From positions 1,612,001-1,676,000 of the forward strand of contig NZ_AP019829.2 in assembly GCF_007990545.2 (NCBI RefSeq): a DNA stretch of 64,000 nucleotides. Reading direction: 5' to 3'. The translations under genes were made by a program, and so were the position numbers. Position 1 is the first letter of the stretch; each line of letters begins with the position of its first letter. The DNA is from Leptotrichia wadei (GTDB lineage Bacteria; Fusobacteriota; Fusobacteriia; Fusobacteriales; Leptotrichiaceae). Below the pieces are notes generated by a model. It was not told the DNA's origin, ran no database searches, and saw only the letters and a program-made list of their open reading frames with translations. Shown in pieces: positions 10,901 through 17,922 of this stretch.

Positions 10901-11981
10901 AAACGGACTGGAGCAAAGATATGGAATCGAAGCCTTAGGTTCACGTGAAAATCAATTATTCCAAAAATTAAATGGAATTGGAAACAACGAGGAAGTATTG
11001 CTGTACCAAGCATTTGACGAAATGATGGGACACCAGTATGGAAACCTTCAACAAAGAATCAATGCAACTGGAAGCTTGCTTGACAAAGAGTTCAAGTACT
11101 TGAAACATGACTGGAGAAATCCATCTAAGCAAAACAACAAGATTAAGGTATTCGGCATGAGAGACGAATACAATACTGATACAGCTGGAATTATTGATTA
11201 TACAAGCAATGCCTACGGTGTGGCTTACGTTCATGAGGATGAAAAAATCAAGATGGGTAACTCTAGAGGATGGTACGCAGGAGCTGTAACAAACAGATTC
11301 AAGTTCAAGGATATTGGAAAATCTAAAGAAAACCAGACAATACTTAAAGCAGGAGTGTTCAAGACAATGTCGCCTAAGAAAGACTACAACGGAGCATTGC
11401 AATGGACAATTGGCGGAGATTTATTTGTAGGCATTAACGATATGAAACGTAGATATCTAGTTGTAGACGACGTATTCCAGGCAAAATCTGACTACCATTC
11501 TTATGGAGCGGCTCTGAAAACTGATTTGGGATACGATGTAAGATTGAGTGAAAGAACACATTTCCGTCCGTATGGAGCCTTGAAGATGGAATACGGTAGA
11601 TTTAACAGCATCAAGGAAGACAGAGGGGAAATGAGACTGGAAGTAAAAGGAAACGACTATTTTTCAGTAAAACCTGAAGTTGGAATGGAATTCAGATATG
11701 TTCAGCCGTTAGCGGTAAGAACAAACTTGACAATAGGACTTACAGCAGCCTATGAAAATGAACTAGGAAAAGTTGGGGATGTAAACAACAAGGCAAGAGT
11801 GAGATACACAACAGCAGACTGGTTTGGAATCAGAGGAGAAAAGGAAGATAGAAAAGGAAATGGTAAGTTTGACTTGAATGTCGGTGTTGACAATACAAGA
11901 TTTGGAGTTACAGTAAATGGCGGATACGATACTAAAGGTAAGAATGTAAGGGCAGGTATTGGATTTAGAGCTGTTTACTAA
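4911..11981 (+). CDS. Giant type V autotransporter adhesin, complete, 2356 residues
   Basis: A surface protein secreted through its own outer-membrane barrel. Residues 1-50 are the conserved fusobacterial autotransporter N-terminus (SITKIKQDLRAYAKRCKDVH, then a hydrophobic export segment near 27-42). Next come a short coiled-coil-like stretch (about 55-100) and a Pro-rich linker near 200-245. The long passenger (about 250-2000) has repeated short G/N/T-rich strands of the type GIY/GVG/NxGxI, consistent with a beta-helix. The last 330 residues, beginning near GLEQRYGIEALGS, include DEMMGHQYGNLQQR and the barrel, ending GFRAVY with a terminal aromatic residue as expected for barrel insertion. 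An AAGGAG site precedes the ATG. Its barrel is a close paralogue of the one at 57653-58700. Ligand unknown; two cysteines (CFTGC, near residue 251) are unusual in such passengers. Confidence 0.93.
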   Translation: MTNSITKIKQDLRAYAKRCKDVHYTEGLVITFLITGMLFAARNLFSDSAGTSIENQKQAISTSIKTIHQQVKATRKENDKLLKSTNLELIQLMEQGDHVVKAPWSSWQYGINYFNNNWNGTYKGRGDKKEKYPYEGVYTRSNDVFVRNTSPLSNQYKKLPSMGLAQTSYGLISNIREQEPLVSAKAEVAIIPRTVLKNPLNVVTPTMTEPNPTTPNIAIKPPKSIKIVEPTAPNVNPNLPEPNASPFVDYCFTGCGNSNSWVAADSRRSGGGATYYAGVDSSGNFNDLARPAQVIYINNSHNVNGHGFSFSNDATGVTMYLAGSSNGTRNVGNGGHVAGQIGIHSVADGKLANITANLYGRAAFHSIETWHAGHNLYDNVTVNLKGTDNTVFLIYPAAWESLVLHTSVNGVNGTHNKRGEFNGSVDVTIPESASQNIIYNVLGAQASFAVESRGNYILEGQGNMVYSGYGYSPNYKNLNGETYSTSNGRTASVTISAPGTSRIPYINLEKYVQSYGDDNIILYFANKNKNAAGDPYQEGITTGANSIDNWKEAVVGIYQGEISAKAVIGNQLNIANDGTPQTGGNKTSGDNKYVETNVGVFARSGQRKDITPSNDMGALGIFDKDKVHSLQINNVDIKFGKYSKSGIMFASEYGTIMDVAMSTNNKEVITTLSTDIKDNGNAASIGIVGPSGAGKISADDSLNEAATGTIIAYSNGVWDNNKHSMSAATNTALKGKPSEINIGANVELSARYLKTGVDANGNETGINPIAYLAKDGGLVNAKGTTDAKGFGSIIAYAEGFDSNNQTTVSKVETTGKITAVDEWVSNDDKTVPYIYKNIGGLAKNKGHIDINGTAEINGIGALATGDGSIVNLNGSNNVIRAGRTGGLAAFDKGVVNIAGTTKIEVKDIRYLDSKNVVQTSGSHDSTTPFYASGGGKINFNANTEIEMHNGLIIPDTSDTKFYSQTATPTSSATKYFNMGKVKYKIVGDKVTFGVFNNKSNVIWNGSTQDLASGLGFNGIITYDSSNPNPFVKTVFENSDITLDTTSTVPGSNNTNAAINLTLTPYTNEGFNAITAERSRITIASTQTIDATTALNENIQGLSMGSNKNATSNAETAYINYGTVNNTGGTAAANIAGMNVSYGTITNKSGANVTVNHGAGIYGTNGSKLVNEAGATITVTDSGAAIAAKVTADTTRLLNYGTDKSGNTQTAIEITNEGNLVTTGMANPIGILAQNNRADEVDRSRVVINNKNNITLGDRGVGIIVTASSKTAGGNPLHGGTINLTGNGSSDIVTGATGTGVYAQNSNVNLLTNYGIETKEEGAGIYVKGNTSTINGPGKFEYKYNGSATGKGAGLAFGGSLAGESGNPDAKNYVDVDVVNATNTTGGIASLYATGGGTLTNYGTINASTVKGYNIIGDGRSIVNEGVLNVVNSTNSSEPNIGIVVTGSGKAVNNKNIVAGDKSVGIYGLDAELGSNSVTTVGKEGIGIYSKGGTVKLLTGSTLNVGTDEGVGVYTVGNGQNVYSSGNINLAENSFGFVNVGNNNMVESNSNVSLHNNNIHIYSSDAAGRIYNKGNVTSSGNRNYGVYAAGHSENSGHINMTTGLGNIGMYSKSGDAHNVAGGTITVGLSGTNPNYNPIDSRTGNLKDPTKPLDPVGTLYSVGMAAGYLERDPRTNLLVKDSAGNNIVHDQGRITNSGTINVVGKDSTGMYGAGSNTVITNAAGSFINLASDGAIGIFAEEGARVINRGTIQTTVDGLKDVKGVVLGQNSVLDNQGGKILIKNADTSVGVLLKGATIINRGTIEVRGGIGSTETQVFEQSSTGKPVSAFPNIISISAEPNAPEATITVNGQVVQPEPVKFNVISAPKQVSLSSIGIYVDTSGTEYTIPVVGLQNLTKEADLIIGSEAARRTTAKEIVIDDPNIIEPYNESMRSNGRVDKWNFYSGALTWAATATIIDASMSAFPGHVQINKMYLVKKPYTDWAGKDATPVDSTDTYNFLNGLEQRYGIEALGSRENQLFQKLNGIGNNEEVLLYQAFDEMMGHQYGNLQQRINATGSLLDKEFKYLKHDWRNPSKQNNKIKVFGMRDEYNTDTAGIIDYTSNAYGVAYVHEDEKIKMGNSRGWYAGAVTNRFKFKDIGKSKENQTILKAGVFKTMSPKKDYNGALQWTIGGDLFVGINDMKRRYLVVDDVFQAKSDYHSYGAALKTDLGYDVRLSERTHFRPYGALKMEYGRFNSIKEDRGEMRLEVKGNDYFSVKPEVGMEFRYVQPLAVRTNLTIGLTAAYENELGKVGDVNNKARVRYTTADWFGIRGEKEDRKGNGKFDLNVGVDNTRFGVTVNGGYDTKGKNVRAGIGFRAVY

Positions 11982-12023
11982 ATTCTAAACTGATAATATA
12001 TTTAAATTTTAAAGAAAAGAAAG

Positions 12024-12050
12024 TATCCATTTATCAAATAGGATATTTTT
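12024..12050 (+). terminator. Rho-independent terminator after the autotransporter
   Basis: Stem TATCCATTT/AAATAGGATA (one bulged A, loop ATC) followed directly by TTTTT, 43 nt after the stop codon. Confidence 0.65.
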
Positions 12051-12052
12051 AA

Positions 12053-12343
12053 GGCTATGTAAAATTTTTGTGTAAACCTCTAAATAATATATAGTAAAGA
12101 ACTATATAATATTTGGAGGTTTTTATTATGGCTAATACTACTTTCCCATTTAAATATCGGAATAGTTATGAATTTTTTTGCAAGGTAAAATATAATTTCT
12201 ATAAATGGAGTTTTAGTATAAAAAGAAAATTGACAAGGAAATTTTTGAGAATCATGATATTAAAGATATGTTTAAGGATTTGCTTTAAGATGCTATTCAG
12301 ACTATGCTTGAATTTTAAATTTCACGGATTGGGGTTATGCTGA
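12053..12343 (+). mobile_element. Decayed left end of an insertion sequence, possibly IS256 family
   Basis: GCTATGTAAAATTTTTGTGTAAAC at 12053-12076 resembles the GTGTAAA-containing terminal repeats common in IS256-family elements. It leads into a 49-bp near-perfect inverted repeat (12074-12122: AAACCTC...GAGGTTT, 4-nt loop) and then a broken transposase-like frame. No matching right end is seen before the dacA terminator, so only one end survives. Family assignment is tentative. Confidence 0.35.
12128..12343 (+). pseudogene. Broken N-terminal transposase fragment (IS256-like?)
   Basis: A GGAGG site and ATG at 12128 open a short frame beginning MANTTFPFKYRNSYEFF. In a shifted frame just downstream the sequence reads KEIFENHDIKDMFKDLL, stop, DAIQTMLEF. 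This resembles the 'KDLLKDAIQxMLExE' segment near the N-terminus of IS256-type transposases, with in-frame stops. The catalytic part is absent. The frames are too disrupted for function. The open frame alone could pass for a 71-residue hypothetical gene; I think it is debris. Confidence 0.3.
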
Positions 12344-12441
12344 AATATTAAAATTAGGGAATAGCAGTCTAGACACAGCTTGAAGATGCCATTAATTATT
12401 ATGGACACTCTCAGAATTACTTCAATGCTAAACTTCATTTC

Positions 12442-12477
12442 AAAAAAAAAAGAGTCATTTAAATCTTTAAACAACTC
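12442..12477 (-). terminator. Strong terminator of dacA
   Basis: On the minus strand GAGTTGTTTAA-AGAT-TTAAATGACTC forms an 11-bp stem with two GU pairs, followed by ten T residues. It lies 14 nt past the dacA stop. Confidence 0.8.
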
Positions 12478-12490
12478 CATATTTTTTATC

Positions 12491-13963
12491 CTATGCCATT
12501 CCAAATGTTACAAATCTCAAAATACGCCCAAACATTGATAACTGCTTATAATTATTCTGAGCCAAAATATCCACAGTTCCTACAACTTTATTATCATTTG
12601 ACAGCACTTCCAGCTTACCAATCACATCACCTTCAGAAATTCCTTGTTTTTCAGCTGTAACTTGTAAATCCTTTATTTCAAATTTGTAATTTGTATTGTC
12701 AATTTGATATACATTGCTTGAAAGGATACCGCTTATTTCCTTTTGTTCAGCATTTTTCACTTTAAATTTGCTTCCTATTTCCTGTCCTGCTTTATAAACT
12801 GGAATCATTCTTTTTTCCAGCTGTGCAAATTCTCTTTTCTGATCTTCAGTCCTGTCATTATCCGTCTTATTCCCCAAAGTTACTGAAATAATTTCAAGGT
12901 TTCCAATTTTACTGGAAACAATCATATTGTATCCTGCCTGTGCATGAAATCCTGTTTTTAATCCATAAATACCAAATTGATCCAACAGATGATTTCTGTT
13001 ATTATAAACTACATCTTCTCCTTCAGAATTATGCAGAACTAATTCAGATTCTTTCATCCATGCTCTTAATCTTTCATCTCTAATTGCTCTTTTTCCAAGA
13101 AGATACATATCATATGCTGTAGAAATATCCATATTTTTCTTTGTCATAGAAGATGGCAGCCCCGCTGGAGTATAATAATGTGTATCCTTCATTCCAAGTT
13201 CTTTTGCCTTCTCATTCATCAATTTTACAAAATTATCATAATTTCCGTGTCCAATGTGATATGCCACTAAATATGCAGCATTATTAGCAGAATAAATAAT
13301 TTCTGCACGTAATAAATCTCTTAATGTATAACAGTCACCAGCTTTTGCATTTAACCAGCTTCCTCCCATATTCACTGTTTCAGGTGTAAAACATACTTTA
13401 TCATCAAGTTTTGCATTTCCTCTATCCACTTGATCAAGTGCAACAAGAATATTCATAACCTTTGTAAGTGAAGCTATTGGATGTTTTTGTCTTGACATCT
13501 TATCCTTCAAAACTTTTCCATCTGTAGTTGCAATATACTTTATTACTTCTCCAGAATATTGCGAAACACCCTCTTGCTCGTGTTCTATCGCTTTTACAAC
13601 TTTTCTTTTTGGAGCAGGAGTACTATCATTATTTTTTGTAGATTTATTTTTATTACTAACTTCTCTTGTTGTATTATCTTTTAAATTTTTCTGATTTACA
13701 ATTTTTAATTGTTCATTACTTTTTTCAAATTTTTTCTTTTTCTCTCTTCTTGTTCCTTTTCTTTTTACAGTTTGATATTCAAATTCACTACGTCTTTCAT
13801 TATTTTCTTTCACAACTGAAGAATTTTTTTTCTCTTCTCTAATTATAACACTATTTTCCTTTGGAGCAGCACTCCCACCTTCCTGTTCACCTTCAGCATA
13901 AACTAGCGACGCAAGTAATGCAACAACTCCCAAAACCAAAACTCTTTTTACTCTCTTAACCAT
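12491..13963 (-). CDS. dacA: D-alanyl-D-alanine carboxypeptidase (peptidase S11, PBP5-like)
   Basis: Removes the terminal D-Ala from peptidoglycan pentapeptides in the periplasm. The three penicillin-binding motifs are present: SLTK with nucleophile Ser165 and Lys168, SAN at 225-227, and KTG at 336-338. The C-terminal 100 residues look like the PBP5 C-terminal beta domain, with an amphipathic tail ending RILRFVTFGMA that may hold it to the inner membrane. The protein is 490 residues, longer than usual. The extra length is an N-terminal K/E/N/S-rich disordered segment (about 25-125) between the signal peptide (1-23, VYA-E) and the catalytic domain. ATG has GAAAGGA upstream. It is monocistronic by position, with a strong terminator behind it. 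Confidence 0.94.
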   Translation of the reverse strand: MVKRVKRVLVLGVVALLASLVYAEGEQEGGSAAPKENSVIIREEKKNSSVVKENNERRSEFEYQTVKRKGTRREKKKKFEKSNEQLKIVNQKNLKDNTTREVSNKNKSTKNNDSTPAPKRKVVKAIEHEQEGVSQYSGEVIKYIATTDGKVLKDKMSRQKHPIASLTKVMNILVALDQVDRGNAKLDDKVCFTPETVNMGGSWLNAKAGDCYTLRDLLRAEIIYSANNAAYLVAYHIGHGNYDNFVKLMNEKAKELGMKDTHYYTPAGLPSSMTKKNMDISTAYDMYLLGKRAIRDERLRAWMKESELVLHNSEGEDVVYNNRNHLLDQFGIYGLKTGFHAQAGYNMIVSSKIGNLEIISVTLGNKTDNDRTEDQKREFAQLEKRMIPVYKAGQEIGSKFKVKNAEQKEISGILSSNVYQIDNTNYKFEIKDLQVTAEKQGISEGDVIGKLEVLSNDNKVVGTVDILAQNNYKQLSMFGRILRFVTFGMA

Positions 13964-14028
13964 TCTTTTCCTTTCTTATATTATTTAAAATTAATAATTA
14001 TGACGAACCACTTTAAAACAAACTTAAA

Positions 14029-14069
14029 TACTAAATTCTATTTAAAATATTTAAATAAGAAATAGTATA
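14029..14069. repeat. Short palindromic repeat, 41 bp (family copy A)
   Basis: TACTAAATTCTATTTAAA at one end and TTTAAATAAGAAATAGTA at the other are imperfect inverted copies separated by a few bases. Related copies lie at 15552-15574 (partial) and 36356-36456 (long form). It sits in the 130-bp gap upstream of dacA. Confidence 0.55.
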
Positions 14070-14093
14070 AAATAAAATTTAAAAATTATAATA

Positions 14094-14738
14094 TTATTTT
14101 TTAAAATTCTCTAAATTATATTTACAATAATCCCGAATTTCACATATATCACATTTTGGACTTCTAGCAATACACTTATCTCGCCCGTGTAAAATCATAT
14201 AATGTGAATACACAAACCAGTCCTTTTTAGGCACAAATTTCATAAGTTCCCTCTCGATAATTTCAGGGTTTTCACTTTTTACAAATCCAATACGGTTAGA
14301 CACCCTTTTTACATGCGTATCAACTACAATTCCCTCGCGAATGTTCCAAAGTTCACCCAGAACGACATTTGCAGTTTTTCGACCTACACCTGGCAATTCC
14401 ACCAGTTTTTCCAGTTCTTTCGGAATTTTGTCACCATATTTTTCCAACATCATTTCAGCATTCAATTTTATATTTTTAGCTTTATTTCTGTAAAATCCCG
14501 TTGACTTTATGTACTTTTCCAATGTTTCCAAGTCCATTTTCCTTATATCCTTAGGTTCCTTTATAACTTTAAAAAGTTCCTTTGTAACAATATTCACACG
14601 TGCATCAGTACATTGAGCCGAGAGAATCACCGCAACCATCAGCTGATAAGGTGTCTCAAATTCTAAAGCTGCTTTTGGATTTCCAAACTTTTCCTTTAAT
14701 ATTGGAAATACCTTTTTTAATCTTTCCTTTTTTGTCAT
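14094..14738 (-). CDS. nth: Endonuclease III (base-excision DNA glycosylase/AP lyase)
   Basis: Removes oxidised pyrimidines from DNA and nicks the abasic site. The helix-hairpin-helix LVELPGVGRKTANVV carries catalytic Lys121, and VVDTHV supplies Asp140. The four cysteines of the 4Fe-4S cluster are C189-x6-C196-x2-C199-x5-C205, the exact family spacing. I chose ATG at 14738 because GGAGAG lies 4 nt upstream; the frame could extend four codons to a TTG that overlaps this ribosome site. It gives 214 residues, normal length. The TraX-family gene ends 30 nt upstream, so the pair may be co-transcribed. Confidence 0.96.
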   Translation of the reverse strand: MTKKERLKKVFPILKEKFGNPKAALEFETPYQLMVAVILSAQCTDARVNIVTKELFKVIKEPKDIRKMDLETLEKYIKSTGFYRNKAKNIKLNAEMMLEKYGDKIPKELEKLVELPGVGRKTANVVLGELWNIREGIVVDTHVKRVSNRIGFVKSENPEIIERELMKFVPKKDWFVYSHYMILHGRDKCIARSPKCDICEIRDYCKYNLENFKK

Positions 14739-14768
14739 TTCTCTCTCCAAAATTTAAAAAAAATATTT

Positions 14769-15419
14769 TTACATCTTTTCCAAAATAAATTTTATAACTT
14801 CCAAAATAAAAAAATGTATCGGATAAAATAAATAAAAAAAGTACTTCATACTTCTTCCCTTTTTTCCATTATACATAAAAATAAACACTAATGAAATTAA
14901 TGAAAACAATTGAGTATCAGGCAAATCAAAGACCTTTGGAAAAATTACATTATAAATATTTAGTACAAGAAAATTCATCAAAATTTTAAATTTATTATTT
15001 CTAAAAATATTAAAATTTATAATAACTAAAATCCCATATATTCCATAATCCAATTTAAATTTTTGTGAAAGAAATAAAACAAATCCAATTAGAATAATTT
15101 TTAAAATTACATTCATCTTTTTTAAATTAAAAATATAGATAGACAAAAGACCTAAAAATAATGTAAAAAAAATATTCATTGGATAGTCATAACCAAATAG
15201 GATTGATGGCATTTGAATACTAACAGCAAAAATAAATAACCTTAAAAGATACTTTTTCAAACTTCGAGTATGCACATACCCTTCATTAAGCGTAAATGCA
15301 AATATCGGAAATGCAATTCTTCCAATAACATTTAAAATCTCACTTCCACCAACTATATAATGATAATGATCCAAAAACATTGTCACTATCCCAATTATTT
15401 TTAAAATAAATAAACTCAA
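14769..15419 (-). CDS. TraX-family integral membrane protein
   Basis: A 216-residue protein with about seven hydrophobic segments. The N-terminal pattern KIIGIVTMFLDHYHYI, then IGRIAFPIFAFTLNEGYVHT and YLLRLFIFAVSIQMP, is typical of the TraX family, named for the F-plasmid pilin acetylase. Chromosomal members in Firmicutes and Fusobacteria are of unknown role, possibly membrane acyltransferases. The start is probably TTG at 15419, with AGGAG 5 nt before it; no in-frame ATG fits better. The ORF ends IHFFILEVIKFILEKM. It lies upstream of nth by 30 nt. No conjugation genes are nearby, so a plasmid transfer role is not implied. Confidence 0.8.
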   Translation of the reverse strand: MSLFILKIIGIVTMFLDHYHYIVGGSEILNVIGRIAFPIFAFTLNEGYVHTRSLKKYLLRLFIFAVSIQMPSILFGYDYPMNIFFTLFLGLLSIYIFNLKKMNVILKIILIGFVLFLSQKFKLDYGIYGILVIINFNIFRNNKFKILMNFLVLNIYNVIFPKVFDLPDTQLFSLISLVFIFMYNGKKGRSMKYFFYLFYPIHFFILEVIKFILEKM

Positions 15420-15551
15420 TTCATCTCCTAAATTTAATATTGAAAACTATGATAACAAGTCTAAAAAATATGACTATTCTGATAAATATATCATATTTAA
15501 TAATATCATTTTTTTAGTTTAATTTCAAGAATTTTTTTAGAAATCTCTTTA

Positions 15552-15574
15552 TACTAAATTCTATTTAAGAAATA
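15552..15574. repeat. Partial copy of the palindromic repeat (copy B)
   Basis: TACTAAATTCTATTTAAGAAATA matches the left arm of the repeat at 14029 and is then joined directly to the AAGAAATA of the right arm, as if the centre had been deleted. The remaining stretch 15420-15700 shows only AT-rich sequence. Confidence 0.4.
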
Positions 15575-15700
15575 AAATAATATTTATATATTCAACAATA
15601 AAAAACTATAATTCTCTAAAAGATAAAACTTCAAAACAAATCCATATTTAATAATAGAACATAGTATCAATATTTAATTTCAAAATAATATCCATATTTT

Positions 15701-15732
15701 TTAACAAAAAAAAGCAATCTATCTTCCACTTA
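15701..15732 (-). mobile_element. Truncated IS605-type left-end fragment abutting element 1
   Basis: TTAACAAAAAAAAGCAATCT and ATCTTCCACTTA (15701-15732) match the inner half of the left ends of the tnpB elements (for example 17073-17095, TTTACAAAAAAAAGCAATTC and ATCTCCCACTTA). It stops exactly where the right end of element 1 begins. The outer half with the hairpin is missing. Confidence 0.55.
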
Positions 15733-15890
15733 GTGAACTGCTCCCGCTTTTAGAAGCGGGAGCTTCTTGGGAAGTATCTGCTTTTGCTAGCCAAATATAT
15801 TTACCAAGCTCTTCGGACAGTCCCTGCCCTGTCTTCTTTTATTTTCCTAGTATTCCAACATTTCTTTTCCAACATCTCTTATATTCAGTG
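15733..15890 (-). ncRNA. Candidate omega RNA (reRNA) of tnpB copy 1
   Basis: The 114 nt between the tnpB stop and the right end, plus the last part of tnpB, are the expected location of the TnpB guide RNA. The block is conserved in all the elements (GACAGGGCAGGGACTG, GAGCTTGGTAAATATATTTG, GATACTTCCCAAGAAGC, then the terminal hairpin). The guide would be read from flanking DNA beyond 15733, here TAAGTGGAAGATAGATTGC. The 5' end is approximate. Confidence 0.5.
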
Positions 15891-16944
15891 CCGCATTGTA
15901 ATCTCTATCAATTTCAATCCCACAGCAATTACATTTATAACTTCTTTCTGATAATTCCAGTTCCTCTTTAACATTTCCACATTTACTACAAGTTTTCGAC
16001 GATGGAAACCACTTATCTATCTTCAAAAATTGCTTTCCTAAAAACATCAGTTTATACTCAACCATCCTCAAAAACATTCCCCATCCATTATCTCCTACAC
16101 TTTTCCCAAAATTTAATGCCTGGCTCATCCCTTTCATATTCAAATCCTCAACAACCACAGCATTATACGCTTCAGATAATTTTTTCGATAATTTATGTAG
16201 AAAATCTCTTCGACAATTTTTGATATATTCATGCAATTTTGATATTTTTTCTTTTTGTTTATACCAATTTTTAGAAAATTTTACTTTTCTTGACAATGAC
16301 TTTTGTAATTCTTTCAATTTTTTCTCCAACATCCTAAAATATCTTGGATAATCAGCCCTTTGGTTTTCAGAACTGACAAATAATTCAGACATTGAAAAAT
16401 CAAGTCCAATTACTTTATCACTACTTGGATTTTTTTGAATTTCTTTTTCAAATTCCGTCAAAACAGAAACATAGTAATTTCCATTACTCTTTGTCAATGT
16501 TACTGACTTTATCTTGTAATCCTTCGGTATTTCTCTATGATATTTTAATTTAACTTTTTTCAATTTTGGCAAAACCAAATATTTGTTTTCCTCAATTCGT
16601 ATTGAATTATTCACACAATTTGTCGTGTAACTTTTAACATTATTCTTTTTAGATTTGAACCTTGGAAATTTTGCTCTCTTCTGAAAAAAATTTGTAAACG
16701 ATCGTTTTACATTCAATTGAGCATTTGAAAGTGCTAGACTGTCCACTTCTTTTAAAAATTGGTTTTCACTTTTTAAACTGGCAGGTGTAATTATTTTATT
16801 TTTTCCAGTTTCTTCATAAATTTTATTCGCAGTATACAAAATTGTATTGTAAACAAAACGAACACATCCAAAAGTCTTGTTTATCAATAATTCCTGCTCT
16901 TTATTTGGATAAATTCTATATTTGAATGCTAAATTATATTTCAT
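15847..16944 (-). CDS. tnpB: TnpB RNA-guided endonuclease, copy 1 (intact)
   Basis: A 365-residue TnpB of IS200/IS605 elements, a relative of Cas12 that cuts DNA at sites named by its omega RNA. The RuvC residues are visible: Asp182 in VIGLDFSMSE, Glu266 in VVVEDLNMKG, and Asp346/348 in DRDYNAALN. The zinc finger C319-x2-C322...C338-x2-C341 is complete. The N-terminal helix-turn-helix region begins KYNLAFKYRIYPNKEQELL. An AGGAGG site precedes the ATG. The other copies are about 90 percent identical by eye, implying recent spread. A promoter is expected inside the left end (see the copy at 41108). Confidence 0.95.
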   Translation of the reverse strand: MKYNLAFKYRIYPNKEQELLINKTFGCVRFVYNTILYTANKIYEETGKNKIITPASLKSENQFLKEVDSLALSNAQLNVKRSFTNFFQKRAKFPRFKSKKNNVKSYTTNCVNNSIRIEENKYLVLPKLKKVKLKYHREIPKDYKIKSVTLTKSNGNYYVSVLTEFEKEIQKNPSSDKVIGLDFSMSELFVSSENQRADYPRYFRMLEKKLKELQKSLSRKVKFSKNWYKQKEKISKLHEYIKNCRRDFLHKLSKKLSEAYNAVVVEDLNMKGMSQALNFGKSVGDNGWGMFLRMVEYKLMFLGKQFLKIDKWFPSSKTCSKCGNVKEELELSERSYKCNCCGIEIDRDYNAALNIRDVGKEMLEY

Positions 16945-17140
16945 AAAATTACACCTCCTTTTGACTTTGAATATTATTTCTTTAGAAATTTTATCATTAA
17001 TGATTTCTCTTCAATATTTTATACAAAAATTTTATCATGGATGTATCCTTTTTTTCAATTTTTTTTACAAAAAAAAGCAATTCATCTCCCACTTATAGAA
17101 GTTGGAGACTTCTTGCTATCTTTTGTTAAAATAAAAATAT

Positions 17141-17398
17141 TTAAAATGCTGTTACTGTTGCTAAAAATCCAAAAATTACTCCTGGTAAGTTTGCTGCTGA
17201 TAATGGATAATCTTTTTGTTCTTTTAAAAGTCCATAACTTGTCCATATCGCACAGTTAATAGTAGCTGCCAGAGGTTGTAAAAAAAATGTTTTGTGACCG
17301 TGTAAATTTCCCATAATTTGGGGAACATAAGATACATACATTATTACAGAAAGTAATGTTCCAAGCCATCCTAAAATTTTTAAATTCTTTTCACTCAT
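17141..17398 (-). CDS. SemiSWEET sugar transporter (PQ-loop family)
   Basis: An 85-residue, three-helix half-transporter that dimerises to move sugars across the inner membrane. It shows LKILGWLGTLLSVIMYVSYVPQI with the PQ motif in helix 1, then GHKTFFLQPLAATINCAIWTSYGLLK with the conserved Asn and Trp pocket residues, and LSAANLPGVIFGFLATVTAF as helix 3. The start is ATG at 17398, with GGAGG 5 nt upstream; an in-frame TTG four codons earlier would overlap that site. It has its own promoter (17487-17515). The tnpB element left end begins 11 nt after its stop. The actual sugar cannot be told from sequence. Confidence 0.88.
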   Translation of the reverse strand: MSEKNLKILGWLGTLLSVIMYVSYVPQIMGNLHGHKTFFLQPLAATINCAIWTSYGLLKEQKDYPLSAANLPGVIFGFLATVTAF

Positions 17399-17486
17399 AT
17401 TTTCCTCCAATTCATTATATTTTAATCAGGTCAATTTAACATTTCCCAACTGAAAATATAACATCTAAATTTTTTTATATCTTATT

Positions 17487-17515
17487 ATTATAACATTTTT
17501 TATTTATAATTTCAA
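17487..17515 (-). promoter_or_regulatory. Promoter for the SemiSWEET gene
   Basis: On the minus strand TTGAAA, 17-bp spacer, TATAAT preceded by TGT (extended -10). The leader would be about 80 nt. Confidence 0.65.
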
Positions 17516-17615
17516 ATAAATAATTTTTAGTTTTTTGTTAAATTACAATTTTTTTTATATTATTTTTACTTTTCTGTTGCACTTAGCTTAACAATACATT
17601 TTTTTAAATTTTTAC

Positions 17616-17644
17616 TTGACATTAAGTAAAAAATTCGATATAAT
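17616..17644 (+). promoter_or_regulatory. Consensus promoter of tRNA-Thr
   Basis: TTGACA (17616-17621), 17-bp spacer, TATAAT (17639-17644), both perfect. The tRNA starts 15 nt after the -10 box. Confidence 0.85.
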
Positions 17645-17659
17645 ATTTTTGTTAGTTTT

Positions 17660-17735
<76 letters not shown>

Positions 17736-17769
17736 CTTTAAAAATATCACTCATATTATAAGTTTAGAG

Positions 17770-17798
17770 CTATTTTATTTCGGTAAAATAGTTTTTTT
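17770..17798 (+). terminator. Terminator of tRNA-Thr
   Basis: CTATTTTA-TTTCGG-TAAAATAG followed by seven T residues, 35 nt after the tRNA. Confidence 0.85.
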
Positions 17799-17922
17799 AT
17801 TTACAAATTTTTGAACATGCTAACTTCGATTCCTTTTGTATCAAACTGTAAAACTTTATAACTTGAAAAGAATAACAATCATAAAAATTCATAGTAATAT
17901 TACTTTAAACTTATTTTACATT

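Larger units (their letters stand above)
15733..17124 (-). mobile_element. IS200/IS605-type tnpB element, copy 1 (1392 bp)
   Basis: Right end (low coordinates): TTCAC boundary and a perfect 10-bp hairpin at 15740-15763 (GCTCCCGCTT/AAGCGGGAGC). Left end: imperfect hairpin at about 17089-17110 (CTCCCACTT/AAGTTGGAG), followed by flank TTTTAAC on the minus strand. Only tnpB is present; the Y1 transposase tnpA is absent, so movement would need TnpA in trans. Boundaries were set by comparing the five copies in the window. No target duplication is expected for this family. Confidence 0.8.

Noticed and set aside
14769-15419. Conjugation region suggested by the TraX-like protein
   Set aside because: No other transfer, relaxase or pilus gene nearby; chromosomal TraX-family proteins are common in this group.
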